Shown piece after piece: positions 7,899 to 16,209 of a stretch of 46,864 nt of DNA. Each line of letters opens with the position of its first letter. Within the stretch, counting starts at the first letter, position 1. The position numbers and the translations under genes are program-made. The notes below the pieces were generated by a model. That model worked only from the letters and a program-made list of their open reading frames with translations, searched no databases and was not told where the DNA came from. Source of the stretch: Prolixibacteraceae bacterium (GTDB taxonomy: Bacteria; Bacteroidota; Bacteroidia; Bacteroidales; Prolixibacteraceae). Location of the stretch: assembly GCA_003537645.1 (NCBI GenBank), contig DPRM01000147.1, forward strand, positions 46,917-93,780, read 5' to 3'.

Positions 7899-7945
7899 AA
7901 AACAAAAATTCCATCCCTCTTTCGAAGGATAGAATCTCTTTTTAT
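7899..7945 (-). terminator. Terminator after the dipeptidase gene, copy B of a duplicated element
   Basis: It is nearly the same sequence as 7041-7086, with three mismatches over 40 aligned positions. On the minus strand the stem is followed by TTTTTGTTTTT, 23 nt after the M20 dipeptidase stop. The two changes opposite each other (C/G in place of T/A) preserve pairing at that position, suggesting the fold is maintained. Confidence 0.7.
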
Positions 7946-7968
7946 ATCTGCGTTCTCTGTGGTAAAAT

Positions 7969-9336
7969 CTATTTGATCTCAGCAAAGTATTTATAAAACA
8001 GCGGGATCGTCCGTATTCCATTAAAGAACTGTTCCAGTGGATAGTTTTCGTTGGGCGAATGGATGGCATCCGATTCGAGGCCAAAGCCCATCAAAATGGT
8101 TTTGATACCCAGCACTTGTTCGAAGGTGGAGATAATCGGAATGCTTCCGCCACTGCGAACCGGTACAGGTCGTTTCCCATACACATCGATGTATGCTTTT
8201 TCGGCAGCCTGATAAGCAGGGAAGTCAATCGGACAGCCATAGCCATATCCGCCGTGCAGATAGGTTACCTCCACTTTTACGGTTTTAGGCGCAATGCTTT
8301 CGAAATGCTCTTTAAACAACAATTCAATCTTTTTGTGATCCTGATTAGGAACCAACCGGCACGATATTTTTGCAAAAGCTTTTGATGGCATTACGGTTTT
8401 GGCGCCTTCGCCCATATAGCCGCCCCATATTCCACAAACATCAAAGCTAGGACGGATGCCGGTGCGTTCGTTGGTTGAGTAACCTTCTTCTCCGGATACT
8501 TCGGCAATGTCGAGTGCCTTCTTGTAATTCTCCAGATCGAATGGCGCTTTGGCCAGCATGGCGCGTTCTTCAGCCGAAACTTCCACCACATCGTCGTAAA
8601 ATCCGGGAATCGTAATTCGTCCGTTATCGTCAGTCATTTGGGCGATCATTTTGGTCAGCACATTGGCCGGGTTGGCCACCGCGCCACCAAATAATCCGGA
8701 GTGCAAATCCTTATTTGGGCCGGTTACTTCCACCTGCCAGTAGGCCAGTCCGCGCAGCCCTGTGGTAATCGATGGCATATCGGGAGCGATCATCGAGGTA
8801 TCCGAAACCAGGATGATGTCGGCTTTCAGCATTTCTTTATTTTCTTCGCACCACTTTCCCAGGTTGGGCGATCCAATTTCCTCTTCACCTTCAATCATGA
8901 ATTTCACGTTGCAGGGCAGGGTGTTGGTTTTTACCATCAGCTCAAAGGCTTTGGCGTGCATAAAACTCTGGCCTTTATCGTCGTTGGCGCCACGGGCCCA
9001 GATTTTTCCATCGCGTATTTCAGGTTCAAACGGCGGCGAAACCCACAAATTGAGCGGATCGACCGGCATCACGTCCATGTGGGCATAAACCAGCACGGTA
9101 GGCTTGGCCGGATCAATAATTTTTTCGCCGTAAGTCACCGGATTCCCGTCTGTTTCAAATATTTCAGCTTTATCGGCACCGGCACTAAGCAGGGTTTGTT
9201 TCCAGTATTCAGCAGCCCGGTACATTTCGGGTTTGTTGGCAGCAATTGAGCTGATCGATGGAATCCGGATCAGTCCGAACAGTTCGTCCAGAAAGCGGTC
9301 TTTGTTTTCTGCAATGTATTTTTCAATGTGTTCCAT
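7969..9336 (-). CDS. M20-family dipeptidase
   Basis: A 455-aa zinc metallopeptidase of the M20 family (PepV/CNDP-like dipeptidases), probably cytoplasmic since no signal peptide is seen. Metal and catalytic residues are visible: YAHMDVMPVD (H86, D88), the bridging Asp in ANDDKGQ (D119/D120), catalytic Glu in EGEEEIGS (E151-E153), an Asp in LVSDTSM, and a C-terminal His in DAIHSPNENY. The lid/dimerisation domain occupies roughly 205-365, with DLHSGLFGG at its start. It would release amino acids from short peptides. It appears to be a single-gene unit ended by the hairpin at 7899-7945; its 5' side has a 143-nt gap with a short direct repeat. Confidence 0.92.
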   Translation of the reverse strand: MEHIEKYIAENKDRFLDELFGLIRIPSISSIAANKPEMYRAAEYWKQTLLSAGADKAEIFETDGNPVTYGEKIIDPAKPTVLVYAHMDVMPVDPLNLWVSPPFEPEIRDGKIWARGANDDKGQSFMHAKAFELMVKTNTLPCNVKFMIEGEEEIGSPNLGKWCEENKEMLKADIILVSDTSMIAPDMPSITTGLRGLAYWQVEVTGPNKDLHSGLFGGAVANPANVLTKMIAQMTDDNGRITIPGFYDDVVEVSAEERAMLAKAPFDLENYKKALDIAEVSGEEGYSTNERTGIRPSFDVCGIWGGYMGEGAKTVMPSKAFAKISCRLVPNQDHKKIELLFKEHFESIAPKTVKVEVTYLHGGYGYGCPIDFPAYQAAEKAYIDVYGKRPVPVRSGGSIPIISTFEQVLGIKTILMGFGLESDAIHSPNENYPLEQFFNGIRTIPLFYKYFAEIK

Positions 9337-9350
9337 AGAAATGAAAATTA

Positions 9351-9380
9351 GTTGTCGTTGTTGTAATTGTTGTCGTTGTT
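9351..9380. repeat. 12-bp direct repeat in the leader of the dipeptidase gene
   Basis: GTTGTCGTTGTT occurs at 9351-9362 and 9369-9380 (period 18), directly upstream of the dipeptidase start on the opposite strand. Similar GTTGTC/ATTGTT-rich sequence is seen at about 17427-17452. No function can be assigned. Confidence 0.5.
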
Positions 9381-9479
9381 TGTAAAAATAGTTATTCGGC
9401 TTCGCTTGAATTATGAATTATTTCAGGCTTAATGATTGATGGACTGAAATTGTAAATAGTCAATCGTTCAATTGTAAAT

Positions 9480-10352
9480 CTAAACAGTTGCTCTCACGAA
9501 TTGTTGCTGGTATTCGCCTGGTGTATGTCCGGTTTGCCGCTTAAACATCCGGTTGAAATTCGAAAGGTTGTTAAACCCACATTCGAAGCATATCTGCGAT
9601 ATAGACAAGTGATGTTCAATCAGTAGTTTACATGCATATCCTATCCGCATTTCATTTACAAAATAGATAAAGCCTTTCCCCGTTTTTTCCTTGAAATAGC
9701 GACAAAAAGCAACGGTGGTCATTCCGATTCTGGCGGCAATTTCTTCCTGCGTAATTTTTCGCTGATAATTAGTATTGATAAAATGCATGATTTTGTCGAG
9801 GCGGCTGTTCAGTTCCGTGTGTTCTTCAAGCTGATAGGCCGAGCTTGCCAGAATTCGGTAATTGGCACTGCGTCCCATTTTGTCCAGTAACTGAATGAAA
9901 TACAGCATCCGTTCAAGTCCCTTCAGTTTTAATAGTTTTTTTAGCATTTTACTTATTTCTTCGTTGCCTTGCTGCGGAAAATGAATTCCTCTCTCTGCCT
10001 TTTTTAGTAACTCGCTTATTCGGTGAAATTCGGGATAAGTAATTATTTCGTCCCTGAAAAAATCTTTGTGAAACTGAACCACAATGGCATTTACATGTAT
10101 ATTTTCTGTTCCTGAAGGATTGTCGTCGCTTTTCCAGAAGTGTGGGAGATTAGTGCCAATCAGTGTAAGATCGCCTTCGCCAAATGGTTCGACACTGTCG
10201 GCCACAAACCGTTTCCCTGAACTTTTCAGTACATAAACAATTTCGAATTCGCTGTGAAAATGCCAGGGATAAGTAAAATGCGGAAAGTCGTCCCACTTGA
10301 CCTTCAGCATGGTGCGGGGCGGGAAACTGACTTGCTCGTGCATTATCTTCAT
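9480..10352 (-). CDS. AraC-family transcriptional regulator of the mannonate/oxidoreductase cluster
   Basis: A 290-aa regulator. An N-terminal cupin-like sensor (about 15-90) has FPHFTYPWHFHSEFEIVYVL and GEGDLTLIGTNLPHFWKS, suited to binding a small carbohydrate. The C-terminal double HTH (about 185-288) has ITQEEIAARIGMTTVAFCRYF and ISQICFECGFNNLSNFNRMF. It is divergent from the URO-D-like gene at 10495. The 142-nt space between them contains two identical AAAATAGTACT half-sites 21 bp apart, a natural binding site for a tandem AraC dimer. It probably activates the 10.5-17.4 kb operon in response to a pathway intermediate. Alternative ATG at 10343. Confidence 0.9.
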   Translation of the reverse strand: MKIMHEQVSFPPRTMLKVKWDDFPHFTYPWHFHSEFEIVYVLKSSGKRFVADSVEPFGEGDLTLIGTNLPHFWKSDDNPSGTENIHVNAIVVQFHKDFFRDEIITYPEFHRISELLKKAERGIHFPQQGNEEISKMLKKLLKLKGLERMLYFIQLLDKMGRSANYRILASSAYQLEEHTELNSRLDKIMHFINTNYQRKITQEEIAARIGMTTVAFCRYFKEKTGKGFIYFVNEMRIGYACKLLIEHHLSISQICFECGFNNLSNFNRMFKRQTGHTPGEYQQQFVRATV

Positions 10353-10375
10353 TGCAATAGTTTTTAAGGCTTGCT

Positions 10376-10437
10376 AAAATAGTACTAATTGTAATTAAAA
10401 TAGTACTGGTTATTGTGTCGTGAAACAGCTACTTTTG
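10376..10437 (+). promoter_or_regulatory. AraC-type operator (21-bp direct repeat) and promoter of the URO-D/UxuA operon
   Basis: AAAATAGTACT is present at 10376-10386 and again at 10397-10407, exactly 21 bp apart, in the same orientation. TACTTTTG at 10430-10437 is a perfect TAnnTTTG -7 box for the operon starting at 10495. The downstream repeat ends where the -33 box would be, the layout of an activator touching RNA polymerase. Confidence 0.7.
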
Positions 10438-10494
10438 ATTTTGACCGTTAGCCGGTAGTAAAATCGTTAATTAACCTAAAAATGCTAAATCGAC

Positions 10495-11532
10495 ATGAAC
10501 AACCAACAGTGGCAGGATTTGCTAAAAATAATCGCGGGTGAAAAACCCTCTTCAACACCCATCGGATTTATTATTGATAGCCCCTGGATGCCGGGCTGGT
10601 ATGGAATTTCAACACTTCAGTACTATACTTCGGATGAGGTTTGGATGGCCGCCAATAAAAAGGCGATTGAGACTTTCCCTGATGCGATGTTTCTTCCGGG
10701 ATTCTGGTCAGAATATGGCATGTGCTCCGAGCCATCGGCTTTTGGCGCAAAACAAATCTGGAGCGAGTACAACCTTCCTCATGCCGATAAAGTTATTCAC
10801 CAGATCGAAGATATTCAGCACCTGAAAAAACCAAATCCGGCTACCGACGGGATGTTGCCATTTATTATTCAACGCCTGATTACCATGCAGCCGCAAATTC
10901 AGGAAATGGGTCACGAAATAAAGTTTGCAATTGCGCGCGGCCCGCTCAATATTGCTACTTTTTTAATGGGAACCACCGAATTTATGATGGCGCTGATGAT
11001 GAATCCGGATGAAATTCACCAGTTACTGAAAACGATTACAGATTTTACTGTTGACTGGCTGCGACTACAGAAAGAAACTTTTCCGACCATCGAAGGAATT
11101 TTGTTGCTCGACGATATTGTGGGATTTGTGGGAGAAGATGAATGCAGGGAATTTGCGGTTCCATACCTGAAACAGGCTTTCGGAGCTTTCGAAACCAAGG
11201 TGCGTTTCTTCCACAACGATGCGCAGGGATTAATCAGTACGCCTTTTTTGAATGAAGTGGGCGTTAATTTGTTCAATTTCAGCTTCGAACATTCGATTAA
11301 CGAAATTGCTGAACTGGCTGGCCCGGGAATAGTTTTGCTGGGTAATCTGCCTCCCCGCGATGTGCTGGCAGCCGGAACTCCCGAATTGGTAGCCGAAGAA
11401 ACCCGAAAAATGGTGGCCGAAGTTCAGGATAAAAGCAGGGTGCTTTGGTCGGTTGGCGGCGGAATGCCACAAAATGTGCCGACCGAAAATATCCGCGCTT
11501 TTATTGATACTATAAAAGAAGTGATTGACTAA
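10495..11532 (+). CDS. Uroporphyrinogen decarboxylase (URO-D) superfamily protein, not HemE
   Basis: A 345-aa TIM-barrel protein of the URO-D/MtaA superfamily. Recognisable blocks are FPDAMFLPGFWSEYG, MLPFIIQRLI, FAIARGPLNIATFLMG, ILLLDDIVGFVGEDECREFA, RFFHNDAQG, GIVLLGNLPPRDVL and GGGMPQNVPTENI. HemE substrate-binding signatures are absent. The zinc HxC motif of MtaA-type methylcobalamin:thiol methyltransferases is not evident (FHND instead). Proteins like this are frequent in carbohydrate clusters, but their chemistry is not settled. Here it is the first gene of an operon leading to DUF6807, ThuA and Gfo/Idh/MocA proteins, with an 18-nt gap to the next gene. A methyl or carboxyl transfer on a sugar derivative is conceivable. 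No corrinoid protein is nearby. Confidence 0.8.
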   Translation: MNNQQWQDLLKIIAGEKPSSTPIGFIIDSPWMPGWYGISTLQYYTSDEVWMAANKKAIETFPDAMFLPGFWSEYGMCSEPSAFGAKQIWSEYNLPHADKVIHQIEDIQHLKKPNPATDGMLPFIIQRLITMQPQIQEMGHEIKFAIARGPLNIATFLMGTTEFMMALMMNPDEIHQLLKTITDFTVDWLRLQKETFPTIEGILLLDDIVGFVGEDECREFAVPYLKQAFGAFETKVRFFHNDAQGLISTPFLNEVGVNLFNFSFEHSINEIAELAGPGIVLLGNLPPRDVLAAGTPELVAEETRKMVAEVQDKSRVLWSVGGGMPQNVPTENIRAFIDTIKEVID

Positions 11533-11550
11533 TCTGATGCTTTTTTCCCA

Positions 11551-12816
11551 ATGAAAGAATATTTTCTGATCATTGCCATCTTGATCAATCTTTCGGTTTT
11601 TGCGCAGGATCTGGTTACATTCAGTGTTAATTCCGGAAATAGTGTCCGCCGCAATTGTCCGGTTTCGCTTTCGCTCGAAAACCTGAATTACAACACCGAT
11701 AAAGGGAATCTGGTATTGTTCGAATTGGTTAAGGGCCAGCGAAAACCGATTCCGGCACAAATCGAAACGGCTCATTCTGCGGTTTTGTGGTTCATCCTTT
11801 CAGGAGAAACTCCCCAAAACACTACACGCAAATTTGTATTGACCATCGGTTCACCGTCTCCCGAAACTTCAGCAATAAAACTCACCGACAATTCGAAGGC
11901 GCTTACCATTCAGATTGACAGGCAACCGGTTTTGAGTTACGTTTATCAAACCGTATTTCCTCCTGAAGGTGTTGATCCGCTATACAAGCGGTCTGGTTTT
12001 ATACATCCTTTGTGGTCGCCAGAGGGCGAGGTGCTGACACGAATTCAGGCGCCAGACCATTATCACCACTACGGAATCTGGAATCCGTGGACGCTCACTT
12101 TTGTTGGAAAACGCGAAGTTGATTTCTGGAACCTGATGAAAGGCGAAGGAACTGTTCGTTTTGCCGGATTTGTTTCGCAGACTGAAGGTCCTGTTTTTAC
12201 CGGATTTAAATCGCTTCAGCAGCACATCGATTTTGGCGCGAAAGGTGGAGATGCCATTGCCATGAACGAGCTTTTTGACGTCCGCGCCTGGAATATTGGT
12301 AATAAGCAATTCCTGATTGATTATACCAGTACGCTGAATACGCCACTCGATTCAGGAATACTTTTGGCTGCCTACCGCTATGGCGGGGGGATTGGCTACC
12401 GGGCTACCGAAAAATGGCACAAAGACAATTCGACGGTGCAGACATCTGAAAACAAAGATCGTTTACAGGCCGACGGCAGCAATGCCAGATGGTGTATTGT
12501 TGAAGGAGAATCGGGTACAGACAAAGGTCGCAGCGGAATTCTGTTCATGAGTTTTCCTGCCAACCGCGAATTTCCGGAGCCAATGCGTGTTTGGCCAATT
12601 GATGCGAATGGTGGGCGGGGAGATATGTATTTTGAGTTTTGCCCCATCAGGAATAACGATTGGAGATTGAGCAAGGGCAGCGATTATACATTAAAATACC
12701 GGTTGATGGTTTTCGATGGAAAACTGACTCCAGAAGAAGCAGAACAGATATGGCAGGATTTTGCGAATCCTCCAATTGTGGTAATTGACCACAATACGGC
12801 TAAATCTAAACAATAA
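11551..12816 (+). CDS. PmoA-like family protein (DUF6807), exported
   Basis: A 421-aa protein with a signal peptide (EYFLIIAILINLSVFAQ). The body matches the DUF6807 family, often labelled 'PmoA family' although it is unrelated to membrane methane monooxygenase. Characteristic blocks are YKRSGFIHPLWSPEGEVLT, APDHYHHYGIWNPWT, FWNLMKGEGTVRF, GGGIGYRA, DGSNARWCIVEGES, and a C-terminal YFEFCPIR. The HYHHYGIW cluster looks like a metal or catalytic site. Family members occur next to ThuA and Gfo/Idh/MocA genes in Bacteroidota and Planctomycetota carbohydrate loci; biochemical function is not established to my knowledge. Gaps of 18 and 15 nt tie it to its neighbours as an operon. Confidence 0.85.
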   Translation: MKEYFLIIAILINLSVFAQDLVTFSVNSGNSVRRNCPVSLSLENLNYNTDKGNLVLFELVKGQRKPIPAQIETAHSAVLWFILSGETPQNTTRKFVLTIGSPSPETSAIKLTDNSKALTIQIDRQPVLSYVYQTVFPPEGVDPLYKRSGFIHPLWSPEGEVLTRIQAPDHYHHYGIWNPWTLTFVGKREVDFWNLMKGEGTVRFAGFVSQTEGPVFTGFKSLQQHIDFGAKGGDAIAMNELFDVRAWNIGNKQFLIDYTSTLNTPLDSGILLAAYRYGGGIGYRATEKWHKDNSTVQTSENKDRLQADGSNARWCIVEGESGTDKGRSGILFMSFPANREFPEPMRVWPIDANGGRGDMYFEFCPIRNNDWRLSKGSDYTLKYRLMVFDGKLTPEEAEQIWQDFANPPIVVIDHNTAKSKQ

Positions 12817-12831
12817 CTTTGACTCTAAATT

Positions 12832-13749
12832 ATGTGCAGAAAATTATTAATTACACTTGCAATCGTTCTTTCATTTTGCTTCGTTAAAGCTCAGTCGAAA
12901 GAATTTGCCCTGACGGACGAATGGGTTCAGAAAATTGAACAACTGGCTCCGGCAAAACCTGAAGTTCAGCCAAAGAAGCATCATAAGATTTTGGTATTTA
13001 GCTTATTTACAGGATTTAATCATTGGGTTATTCCGCATACCGATGCCGTTATGAGAGTTTTGGCTGAAAAGACCGGTGCTTTTGAGGTTGAATTCAGCAA
13101 TGATATTTACAAGTTTGAAACGAAGAACCTGAAAAATTACGACGCTGTGGTGCTGAACAACAATTGTTCAGTGGGACCTCGCCGCGATTTGATACTCGAT
13201 GTGCTCGATAAAGACCCCAATCTGACGGATGACCAACGAAAAGCAAAAGCTGCCGAACTGGAAGCCAACCTGATTGAATATGTCAAAAAAGGTGGTGGAC
13301 TGATGGTTGTGCATGGTGCCATTGTGATGCAGAACAATTCAATGCCTTTCAGCGAAATGGTTGGCGGAAGTTTCGACTACCATCCGGTGCAACAGGAAGT
13401 CACCCTCGAACTGTGCGAACCCAATCATCCGCTGGTAAAGGCTTTTGGCGGAAAATCGTTTGTTCATGTCGATGAACCTTATTTGTTTAACAAAGCCTAT
13501 TCGCAAAAGAATTTCAGGCCGCTGCTTTACATGGATACCGACAAACTGACTAAAAAGACCAAAGAAATCGACGAAAAAATCAAGTACGTTTCCTGGATCA
13601 AAAAATTTGGGAAAGGACGTGTTTTCTATGTCTCGCCATCGCACAATGCCCAAAGCTTTGAAGATGCACGGCTCCTGAAATTCTATCTGGACGGAGCTCA
13701 GTATGTATTGGGCGATTTGAAATGCGATGATTCTCCTGTTAAATTTTAA
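12832..13749 (+). CDS. ThuA domain-containing protein, exported
   Basis: A 305-aa protein with a signal peptide (LLITLAIVLSFCFVKAQ) and one ThuA domain (class I glutamine amidotransferase-like fold) over most of the mature part. Blocks include KILVFSLFTGFNHWVIPHTDAV, YDAVVLNNNC, GGGLMVVHGAIVM, MVGGSFDYHP, HVDEPYLF and GRVFYVSPSHN. ThuA proteins are linked to disaccharide use through 3-keto-glycoside chemistry and usually travel with Gfo/Idh/MocA oxidoreductases, as here (next gene 22 nt downstream). The catalytic mechanism is not firmly known. Periplasmic location is inferred from the signal peptide. Confidence 0.88.
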   Translation: MCRKLLITLAIVLSFCFVKAQSKEFALTDEWVQKIEQLAPAKPEVQPKKHHKILVFSLFTGFNHWVIPHTDAVMRVLAEKTGAFEVEFSNDIYKFETKNLKNYDAVVLNNNCSVGPRRDLILDVLDKDPNLTDDQRKAKAAELEANLIEYVKKGGGLMVVHGAIVMQNNSMPFSEMVGGSFDYHPVQQEVTLELCEPNHPLVKAFGGKSFVHVDEPYLFNKAYSQKNFRPLLYMDTDKLTKKTKEIDEKIKYVSWIKKFGKGRVFYVSPSHNAQSFEDARLLKFYLDGAQYVLGDLKCDDSPVKF

Positions 13750-13771
13750 ACCTAATCAATAACGACAACCA

Positions 13772-15151
13772 ATGGAAAGAAGAAAATTTTTACAAACCAC
13801 GATGATTGGAACTGCTGCTACAGTTGTTGTTCCAACAATTATTCCAGCTTCGGTGATGGGCAAAAATGCACCAAGTAATAAAATTAACATCGGCCAGATT
13901 GGGTGCGGCCGTATTGCGCGTGACCACGATATGCCCGGAACCATGCAGCATGATGTTGCCAGGATGATTGCTGTTTGTGATCTGGATAAAAATCGTTTGG
14001 CTGACGGGAAAAAGCTGGTGGAAGACTACTATAAAAAGAAAACTGGTCAGGATAACTACGTCAACGCCAAAATGTACGACGATTACAAAGAAATGCTCCT
14101 GAACAAAGATATTGATGCTGTAGTGATTAGTACTCCTGATCATTGGCATGCACAACCCGCCATTGAAGCAGCTTTGGCAGGCAAACATGTTTATGTACAG
14201 AAACCAACTTCACTAACTGTTACTGAAGGCCGTATCATGGCCAATATTGTAAAGGAAAAGGGCATCATCCTTCAGGTAGGAACTCAGCAACGTTCGTCAC
14301 CACAGTTCCGTGTTGCTGCCGAGCTGGTTCGCAATGGCCGCATTGGACGTTTGCATACTGTAAAAATTGGTTTGCCAGGCGATCCTGCCGGCCCTGAAGC
14401 TGCTGAAATGCCTGTACCAAAAGGGTTTAATTACGACATGTGGCTGGGTGAAACACCTTACGTTCCTTATACTGAAATTGGTGTTCATCCGCAAAAGGGA
14501 TACGATCGCCCGGGGTGGTTGCGCCGCGAACAATTTGGCGCCGGAATGATTACCGGTTGGGGTCAGCACCATTACGATTCAGCCGCATGGGGCATGGATA
14601 CAGAGTTGACAGGACCAATTTCTATTCAGGCAGTAGCTGAATTTCCAAAAGCAGGATTGTGGGATGTGCATGGCGATTTCATGGCCAAAGCAGAATATGC
14701 AAATGGAATTACCATGTTCACCAGCGGTGGCTATCCAAATGGTATTCGTTACGAGGGAACCGAAGGCTGGATTTTTGTTTCTCGTGGTGACTATGTGGCT
14801 TCGGCCAGCGATCCGGTTTCGAAAGCAAAAAGCAGCAAGGCCCTGGATGCCAGCGATCCGAAAATATTAACTTCCGTCATCGGCGAAAATGAAATCCATT
14901 TGTACAAAAGTGATGAACAGCATGGCAACTGGCTAGAATGCATTCAGACCAAAAAAGAGCCTATTTCTCCTGCTGAAATCGGGCACCGGGCTTGTTCAAT
15001 CTGTCTGATCACACACATTGCTATGAAATTGAACCGCAAATTGCGCTGGAATCCGGGAACCGAACGTTTCGAAAACGACGACGAAGCTAATTCAATGCTA
15101 AGCCGCCAGGAACGGTTTCCATACGGAATAAGCAACATCAGGAGGAAGTAA
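13772..15151 (+). CDS. Gfo/Idh/MocA-family oxidoreductase with Tat-type signal
   Basis: A 459-aa protein. It begins with a twin-arginine-type signal, MERRKFLQTTMIGTAATVVV, ending near PASVMG. The NAD(P)-binding Rossmann domain starts at INIGQIGCGRIARDHD. The family EKP motif appears as VYVQKPTSLTVTEG. The C-terminal substrate domain includes MWLGETPYVPYTE, GWGQHHYDSAAWGMD and YPNGIRYEGTEGWIFV. Tat export fits folding with a tightly bound cofactor in the cytoplasm, as in Zymomonas glucose-fructose oxidoreductase. It likely oxidises or epimerises a sugar or glycoside in the periplasm. It follows ThuA by 22 nt. A large hairpin lies in the 155-nt gap to the next gene. Confidence 0.9.
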   Translation: MERRKFLQTTMIGTAATVVVPTIIPASVMGKNAPSNKINIGQIGCGRIARDHDMPGTMQHDVARMIAVCDLDKNRLADGKKLVEDYYKKKTGQDNYVNAKMYDDYKEMLLNKDIDAVVISTPDHWHAQPAIEAALAGKHVYVQKPTSLTVTEGRIMANIVKEKGIILQVGTQQRSSPQFRVAAELVRNGRIGRLHTVKIGLPGDPAGPEAAEMPVPKGFNYDMWLGETPYVPYTEIGVHPQKGYDRPGWLRREQFGAGMITGWGQHHYDSAAWGMDTELTGPISIQAVAEFPKAGLWDVHGDFMAKAEYANGITMFTSGGYPNGIRYEGTEGWIFVSRGDYVASASDPVSKAKSSKALDASDPKILTSVIGENEIHLYKSDEQHGNWLECIQTKKEPISPAEIGHRACSICLITHIAMKLNRKLRWNPGTERFENDDEANSMLSRQERFPYGISNIRRK

Positions 15152-15210
15152 AATTGGGTTAAGTTGTCGTGCGGCCAAGATATTTCGTGACCGAAGATTA
15201 AAACAACAAC

Positions 15211-15265
15211 AAGGCGCGTCTGTAATTGTTATTAATCATGCAATTACTGATTGCGCCTTATTTTA
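15211..15265 (+). terminator. Two-helix hairpin between the Tat oxidoreductase and the SDR gene
   Basis: AAGGCGC (15211-15217) pairs with GCGCCTT (15253-15259). Inside, GTAATTG (15222-15228) pairs with CAATTAC (15241-15247). ATTTTAT follows. The weak T run suggests partial termination or an mRNA-stability element that lowers expression of the mannonate genes relative to the upstream ones. Confidence 0.5.
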
Positions 15266-15306
15266 TGAGTTAACAATGAGCAAAATTCAAAAAAACAGAC
15301 AGAAAA

Positions 15307-16125
15307 ATGAGTAACCCAAATTTTGATTTAAAAGGTAAAGTAGCTGTTGTTACTGGTGGTGGCGGCGTTTTGGGTGGCAGCATTGCCCAAAGCTTGGCTA
15401 TGGCTGGAGTAAAAGTGGTGATATTGGGGCGCTCGCCTGAAAATATTTTGCTTCGGACAGAAGAGATCAATTTGCAGGGAGGTGAAGCCATGCCGGTAAT
15501 GTGCGATGTGGTTGATATGGAGGAACTGATTTGCGCCCGCACTGAAATCCTCAAGCGGTGGAAAACCATTGATATTCTGATTAATTGTGCCGGAGGGAAT
15601 ATGCCGGGAGCCAATATCAATCCTGATCAAACCTTCTTTGATATGAATACCGAAGAATGGGAAAAGGTGCTCGAATTGAATCAAAATGGGACTGTTTATC
15701 CCTGTATGGTTTTTGGTGAAGTGATGGCGAAGAAAAAGAAGGGCAGCATTATTAATATTTCGTCAATGGCCACCTATTCGGCCATGACAAGGGTTCCTGG
15801 CTATTCGGTAGCTAAAAGCGGCATGAATATTTTTACCCAGTGGCTGGCAACCGAACTGGCTCAGAAGTTTGGAGAAGGTATTCGTGTAAATGCAATTGCC
15901 CCTGGCTTTTTCATAGGTGACCAGAACCGTGCCGTATTGATCAATCCGGATGGTTCATATACAGAGCGCAGTCATAAAGTATTGGCAAAAACGCCTATGG
16001 GCCGCTTTGGCGATATCAGCGAGCTGAACGGAATTGTCCAGTTTCTTTGCTCCGATGCAGCCAGTTTCATCACTGGTACTATCATTCCGGTTGACGGAGG
16101 ATTCAGCGCCTTCAGCGGAGTATAG
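15307..16125 (+). CDS. SDR-family oxidoreductase, probable D-mannonate oxidoreductase
   Basis: A 272-aa classical short-chain dehydrogenase. It has the cofactor motif TGGGGVLGGS (residues 17-25), NCAGG (93-97), catalytic Ser in INISSMATY (152/153), and YSVAKSG with Y166 and K170. It ends DGGFSAFSGV. The insert GGNMPGANINPDQTFFDM and the position immediately before mannonate dehydratase suggest reduction of D-fructuronate to D-mannonate, the job of UxuB in E. coli, which is an unrelated long-chain enzyme. The assignment rests on gene context and resemblance to Bacteroidota SDRs annotated this way; other uronate or gluconate dehydrogenases of the SDR family are possible. Confidence 0.82.
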   Translation: MSNPNFDLKGKVAVVTGGGGVLGGSIAQSLAMAGVKVVILGRSPENILLRTEEINLQGGEAMPVMCDVVDMEELICARTEILKRWKTIDILINCAGGNMPGANINPDQTFFDMNTEEWEKVLELNQNGTVYPCMVFGEVMAKKKKGSIINISSMATYSAMTRVPGYSVAKSGMNIFTQWLATELAQKFGEGIRVNAIAPGFFIGDQNRAVLINPDGSYTERSHKVLAKTPMGRFGDISELNGIVQFLCSDAASFITGTIIPVDGGFSAFSGV

Positions 16126-16171
16126 AAATCGAGACGATGGCAAAGCTTGTCAAAGCCGAAACTTAAAACTC

Positions 16172-16197
16172 ATTCAAAATTCATCATTCAAAATTCA
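16172..16197. repeat. Short direct repeat before uxuA
   Basis: ATTCAAAATTCA occurs at 16172-16183 and 16186-16197 (period 14) in the 84-nt gap before the uxuA ATG. Such AT-rich repeats are common spacer sequence in Bacteroidota. No function is proposed. Confidence 0.4.
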
Positions 16198-16209
16198 ACA
16201 TTCTCTTAT

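Noticed and set aside
7831..7914. Longer HigB start
   Set aside because: The extension crosses the operator palindrome and -7 box, and HigB proteins begin at the MERIV-type position.
8701..9249. 182-codon plus-strand open frame
   Set aside because: Antisense to the M20 dipeptidase with its catalytic motifs intact.
10495..11532. HemE (heme biosynthesis) assignment
   Set aside because: HemE signature residues are absent and the context is carbohydrate metabolism.
11230..11775. 181-codon minus-strand open frame spanning the URO-D/DUF6807 junction
   Set aside because: Shadow of two real genes in the same operon; composition is not protein-like.
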